Assembly (NCBI RefSeq): GCF_029223885.1
Contig: NZ_CP119409.1
Span: 1,018,001 to 1,082,000, forward strand
Length of the DNA: 64,000 bases
Direction of reading: 5' to 3'
Origin: Pararhizobium gei
GTDB taxonomy: Bacteria > Pseudomonadota > Alphaproteobacteria > Rhizobiales > Rhizobiaceae
The translations under genes were made by a program, and so were the position numbers. The stretch's first letter is position 1. The number at the start of each line of letters is the position of its first letter. Below are positions 60,669 through 64,000 of the stretch, one piece after another. The notes beneath the pieces were generated by a model, which made no database searches, was not told where the DNA came from, and saw only the letters and a list, made by a program, of their open reading frames with translations.

Positions 60669-61817
60669 ATGATTGCTTCCGCCCGCTCCCCGCTCATCTG
60701 GGTCGTCCATCTCTCCGTCGCGCTGCTTGTGCTTCTCTGGACGTTGCCGACCGCAGGTCTTCTGATTTCATCGCTGCGCGACAAGGACCAGTTGGCCGTC
60801 TCCGGCTGGTGGACGGCGCTTTCCACTTCGACGCAGACATTGGTCTTCAGGGCGCCAACAGCTGACAAACAGGTCGAGAAGAACGGCAAATTCGTCATCT
60901 CCGGCAATATGCTCGAAGGTCAGTCCGCCGGCCAGGTATCCGCTTTTGGCTTCAACAGCCGCGAGCCGGCGGCTTTCCAGCCCGGGCAGACGGCAGACCT
61001 GAACGGCGGCGAGAAGCTGACAGTTCAGGCCGATGGTTCGTTCGAGATCATTTCGGACAAGGCGATGGAGGGCACACGCGGCCAGCGCATCTTTTTCACG
61101 GCCGCCGTTCCGCCGCGCTTCACGTTCGACAACTACCGCGAGGTCATGCGCGCCGAAGGGATCGGTGCCTCCTTCATCAATTCGCTGACGGTTGCCATTC
61201 CGGCGACCATCATTCCGATCCTTGTCGCGGCTTTTGCGGCCTACGCGCTCGCCTGGATGAAGTTTCCGGGTCGTGCGATCCTGATCGCCGTCGTTGTCGG
61301 CCTCCTCGTCGTGCCGCTGCAGATGTCGCTCATTCCGTTGCTCAAGCTCTATAACGGGGTAGGCGCCTTCCTCGGCGTACCCGCCAAGACCTATGTCGGC
61401 ATCTGGCTTGCCCATATGGGCTTCGGTCTGCCGCTCGCCATCTATCTCCTGCGCAATTACATGGCAGGCCTCCCGCGCGAGATCATGGAATCGGCGCGGG
61501 TGGATGGCGCCAGCGATTTCGACATCTTCATCAAGATCATTCTGCCGCTGTCCTTCCCGGCGCTTGCCTCCTTCGCAATCTTCCAGTTTCTGTGGACCTG
61601 GAACGATCTTCTGGTCGCAATGGTCTTTCTGGGCGCTGGTAACAACGAACTGGTGCTGACGGGCCGTCTCGTCAATCTGCTCGGCTCGCGCGGCGGCAAC
61701 TGGGAAATTCTGACGGCCTCGGCCTTCATCACCATCATCGTCCCTCTGATCGTCTTCTTCAGCCTGCAGCGCTATCTGGTGCGCGGCCTGCTTGCCGGCT
61801 CGGTCAAGGGCGGCTGA
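60669..61817 (+). CDS. aglG: Alpha-glucoside ABC transporter permease AglG
   Basis: ATG 60669 has GGAGG about nine bases upstream, at the end of aglF, and lies two bases after its stop. The product has 382 residues. Between the first membrane segment and the MalG-like core lies a large extracytoplasmic domain (about residues 45-155), characteristic of AglG. The EAA loop is ESARVDGASDFDIFIKIILPLSFPAL. With AglF and an AglK dimer it forms the transporter. Confidence 0.94.
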   Translation: MIASARSPLIWVVHLSVALLVLLWTLPTAGLLISSLRDKDQLAVSGWWTALSTSTQTLVFRAPTADKQVEKNGKFVISGNMLEGQSAGQVSAFGFNSREPAAFQPGQTADLNGGEKLTVQADGSFEIISDKAMEGTRGQRIFFTAAVPPRFTFDNYREVMRAEGIGASFINSLTVAIPATIIPILVAAFAAYALAWMKFPGRAILIAVVVGLLVVPLQMSLIPLLKLYNGVGAFLGVPAKTYVGIWLAHMGFGLPLAIYLLRNYMAGLPREIMESARVDGASDFDIFIKIILPLSFPALASFAIFQFLWTWNDLLVAMVFLGAGNNELVLTGRLVNLLGSRGGNWEILTASAFITIIVPLIVFFSLQRYLVRGLLAGSVKGG

Positions 61818-61847
61818 TTTTCTTCACGCATAGGAATTTGAATATCT

Positions 61848-63512
61848 ATGACCAAGAGCATGACCCAGACGGGCAGTTCCGCCCTTGTGGCAGACCGGGA
61901 CTGGTGGCGCGGCGCGGTGATCTACCAGATCTATCCGCGTTCCTATCAGGATTCCAACGGTGACGGCATCGGCGACCTCAAGGGCATCACAGCGAGGCTG
62001 CCCTATGTCGCCTCTCTGGGCGTGGACGCAATCTGGATCTCGCCGTTCTTCACCTCGCCGATGAAGGATTTCGGCTATGACGTGTCGAACTACAAGGGCG
62101 TCGATCCCATTTTCGGTCTGCTTGTCGATTTTGACGACCTGATCGCTGAGGCCCATCGTCTTGGCATCCGCGTCATGATCGACCTCGTGTTGTCGCACAC
62201 GTCGGACCAGCATCCCTGGTTCGTGGAAAGCCGCTCAAGCCGTTTCAATCCCAAGGCCGACTGGTACGTCTGGTCGGACTCCAAGCCCGACGGAACGCCG
62301 CCGAACAACTGGCTGTCGATCTTCGGCGGTTCGGCATGGCAGTGGGATCCGACGCGCCTGCAATATTACATGCACAATTTCCTGACGTCGCAGCCCGATC
62401 TCAATCTGCACAATCCGGAGATTCAGGACGCGCTTCTTGCGGTCGAGCGCTTCTGGCTCGAACGCGGCGTCGACGGCTTCCGGCTGGACACGATCAACTT
62501 CTATTTTCACGATCTGGAACTGCGCGACAACCCGGCGCTTGCCCCGGAACGCCGCAATGCCAACACCGCGCCGGCGGTGAACCCCTATAACTACCAGGAA
62601 CATCTCTACGACAAGAACCGGCCGGAAAACCTCGCTTTCCTCAGGCGCTTCCGGGCCGTCATGGACGAGTTTCCGGCAATTGCGGCCGTTGGCGAGGTCG
62701 GGGACAGCCAGATCGGTCTTGAAATCGCCGGGCAATATACCTCCGGCAACGACAAGATGCATATGTGCTACGCCTTCGAATTCCTGGCGCCCGATCCGCT
62801 GACGCCGGCCGGCGTCGCCAAGGTGCTGCATGATTTCGCCCGCGCGGCACCCGAAGGCTGGGCCTGCTGGGCCTTTTCAAACCATGACGTGGTGCGCCAT
62901 GTCAGCCGCTGGGGCTTCGACATCGCCGACCATGAGGCGCACGCAAAGTTTCTGGCAAGCCTGCTCATGACGCTGCGGGGGTCCGTCTGCATCTATCAGG
63001 GCGAAGAACTCGGGCTGACGGAAGCCGATCTGGCCTATGAAGATCTGCAGGATCCCTATGGCATCCAGTTCTGGCCGGACTTTAAGGGCCGTGACGGCTG
63101 CCGCACGCCCATGGTTTGGGATGACAAGTCGGTCAATGGCGGCTTCAGCGACGGCAGGCCCTGGCTGCCCGTGTCGCCGGACCATCTCGGCCGCGCGGTT
63201 TCGGTGCAGGAACAGGACCAGCGTTCGGTGCTGACCCATTATCGGCGCTTCCTGAACTTCCGAAAGCAATATCCGGCTTTCGCCAAGGGCGAGATCGAGT
63301 TTCGGCCCTACGAGGCGCCGGTTCTGGGCTATGAGCGCATCTTCGGCAATGAGACGATCCTGTGCCTGTTCAACATGAGCGGCGCACCGGTCACTGTCGA
63401 GCGGCCGATCGAGAGGCTCGAAGTCCTGGAAGGGCACGGGTTTGATTCGCATCTGGGCGACGACAGGATTTTCTTGCCGGCCTGGGGCGGCTTTTTTGCC
63501 CGCGTTGAATGA
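61848..63512 (+). CDS. aglA: Cytoplasmic alpha-glucosidase AglA (GH13)
   Basis: A 554-residue GH13 enzyme without a signal peptide. It opens RDWWRGAVIYQIYPRSYQDSNGDGIGDLKGI. The catalytic residues are Asp214 (GFRLDTINF, nucleophile), Glu283 (AAVGEVGD, acid/base) and Asp347 (FSNHDVVRH). It hydrolyses imported alpha-glucosides such as sucrose, maltose or trehalose to monosaccharides. ATG 61848 is followed by a second in-frame ATG at 61860. It lies 30 bases after aglG, and a short palindrome separates it from aglK. Confidence 0.95.
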   Translation: MTKSMTQTGSSALVADRDWWRGAVIYQIYPRSYQDSNGDGIGDLKGITARLPYVASLGVDAIWISPFFTSPMKDFGYDVSNYKGVDPIFGLLVDFDDLIAEAHRLGIRVMIDLVLSHTSDQHPWFVESRSSRFNPKADWYVWSDSKPDGTPPNNWLSIFGGSAWQWDPTRLQYYMHNFLTSQPDLNLHNPEIQDALLAVERFWLERGVDGFRLDTINFYFHDLELRDNPALAPERRNANTAPAVNPYNYQEHLYDKNRPENLAFLRRFRAVMDEFPAIAAVGEVGDSQIGLEIAGQYTSGNDKMHMCYAFEFLAPDPLTPAGVAKVLHDFARAAPEGWACWAFSNHDVVRHVSRWGFDIADHEAHAKFLASLLMTLRGSVCIYQGEELGLTEADLAYEDLQDPYGIQFWPDFKGRDGCRTPMVWDDKSVNGGFSDGRPWLPVSPDHLGRAVSVQEQDQRSVLTHYRRFLNFRKQYPAFAKGEIEFRPYEAPVLGYERIFGNETILCLFNMSGAPVTVERPIERLEVLEGHGFDSHLGDDRIFLPAWGGFFARVE

Positions 63513-63517
63513 TTGGA

Positions 63518-63535
63518 TGAGCCCGCGCGGGCTCA
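63518..63535. repeat. 18-bp perfect palindrome between aglA and aglK
   Basis: TGAGCCCGCGCGGGCTCA can fold as a seven-bp stem with a GCGC loop. It lies five bases after the aglA stop and 29 bases before the aglK start. There is no T run, so full termination is unlikely; mRNA processing or protection is possible. Confidence 0.6.
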
Positions 63536-63564
63536 CGGAATGAGAAAATGAAGGGGAGGGCGAC

Positions 63565-64000
63565 ATGACAGGTCTGCAGCTAAAGAATATCCGCAAGTCC
63601 TATGGCGCGGTCGATGTCATCCACGGCATCGACCTGGAGATCAAGCAGGGCGAATTCGTGGTTTTCGTCGGTCCTTCAGGCTGCGGCAAGTCCACGCTGC
63701 TGCGCATGATCGCCGGGCTTGAGGAGATTTCCGGGGGCGAAATGTTCATCGAGGATCGCCTCGTCAACGATGTGCCGCCGTCGCAGCGCGGCATTGCCAT
63801 GGTCTTCCAGTCCTACGCGCTCTATCCGCACATGACCGTCTACGACAACATGGCCTTCGGCATGCGCATCGCCAAGGAATCCAAGGAGGAGATCGACCGC
63901 CGCGTCCGCTCCGCCGCCGACATCCTGCAACTCACCCAATATCTCGACCGGTTGCCCAAGGCACTGTCCGGCGGCCAGCGCCAGCGCGTCGCCATCGGCC
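63565..64000 (+). CDS. aglK: Alpha-glucoside ABC transporter ATPase AglK (3' end outside window)
   Basis: ATG 63565 follows GGGGAGGG and opens a frame that is still open at the window end (145 codons seen of an expected 360 or so). Visible motifs are Walker [11 protein letters not shown] loop [21 protein letters not shown] and the ABC signature LSGGQRQR. It is a MalK/UgpC-type ATPase; the C-terminal regulatory domain is not in the window. It energises AglEFG. Confidence 0.95.
   Translation, partial: MTGLQLKNIRKSYGAVDVIHGIDLEIKQGEFVVFVGPSGCGKSTLLRMIAGLEEISGGEMFIEDRLVNDVPPSQRGIAMVFQSYALYPHMTVYDNMAFGMRIAKESKEEIDRRVRSAADILQLTQYLDRLPKALSGGQRQRVAIG

Noticed and set aside
59411..60907. A 498-codon open frame on the minus strand
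   Set aside because: It is antisense to aglF and crosses the intergenic repeat; no family features.

Overview
This window reads as a chromosomal segment from an alphaproteobacterium of the family Rhizobiaceae (Rhizobium/Agrobacterium/Ensifer type). The evidence is high GC coding sequence, the rhizobial regulators VisN, VisR and Rem, the rhizobium-specific motor proteins MotC and MotE, FlaF/FlbT in place of FliS/FliD, and a gene order that follows the Sinorhizobium meliloti chemotaxis-flagellum-motility region from cheA onward. No rRNA, tRNA, insertion sequence, prophage or CRISPR array was seen.

Layout. 1-5795: 3' part of the chemotaxis operon (cheA partial, cheW, cheR, cheB, cheY2, cheD, cheT), most genes joined by 1-4 base overlaps. 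6107-10175: fliF, then the master regulators visN and visR. 10208-15493, minus strand: motA, fliM, fliN, fliG, a bidirectional terminator, flhB and a small unknown gene. 15672-25612: DUF1217 gene, flgF, fliI, an unknown membrane protein, flgB, flgC, fliE, flgG, flgA, flgI, motE, flgH, fliL, fliP. 25927-29423: three tandem flagellin genes, each with its own leader. 29891-36471: FliH-like gene, motB, motC, a very long fliK/motD, a transglycosylase. 36754-37425: rem. 37547-48018: flgE, flgK, flgL, flaF, flbT, flgD, fliQ, flhA, fliR, then four small genes that look like divergent FliJ, FlgJ (rod-binding part only), FlgN and a FliL paralogue. 48031-55650: a surface-polysaccharide cluster (four glycosyltransferases, a Wzx-type flippase, a Wzc/GumC-type chain-length protein without kinase domain). 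55849-56748: folD. 56756-64000: an alpha-glucoside regulon, aglR divergent from aglE-F-G-A-K, with aglK cut by the window end.

The flagellar part looks like a three-tier cascade: VisNR at the top, Rem next, then structural and motor operons, then flagellins and chemotaxis. Two non-coding signals stood out. First, a promoter-like box (CRCRCAAG, 9 bases, then CTA) lies with fixed spacing upstream of fliF, motA, flgB, the motB operon, flgE and flhA, with a weaker copy before the DUF1217 gene. These are the operons expected to be Rem-dependent; I did not find it before visN, rem or the flagellins. Second, each flagellin leader carries a CCGGWATGTYCC block that can pair with that gene's own Shine-Dalgarno sequence. 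This suggests translational control, possibly through FlbT/FlaF encoded in the same cluster. Both were read by eye and need the computational and experimental checks given in the findings.
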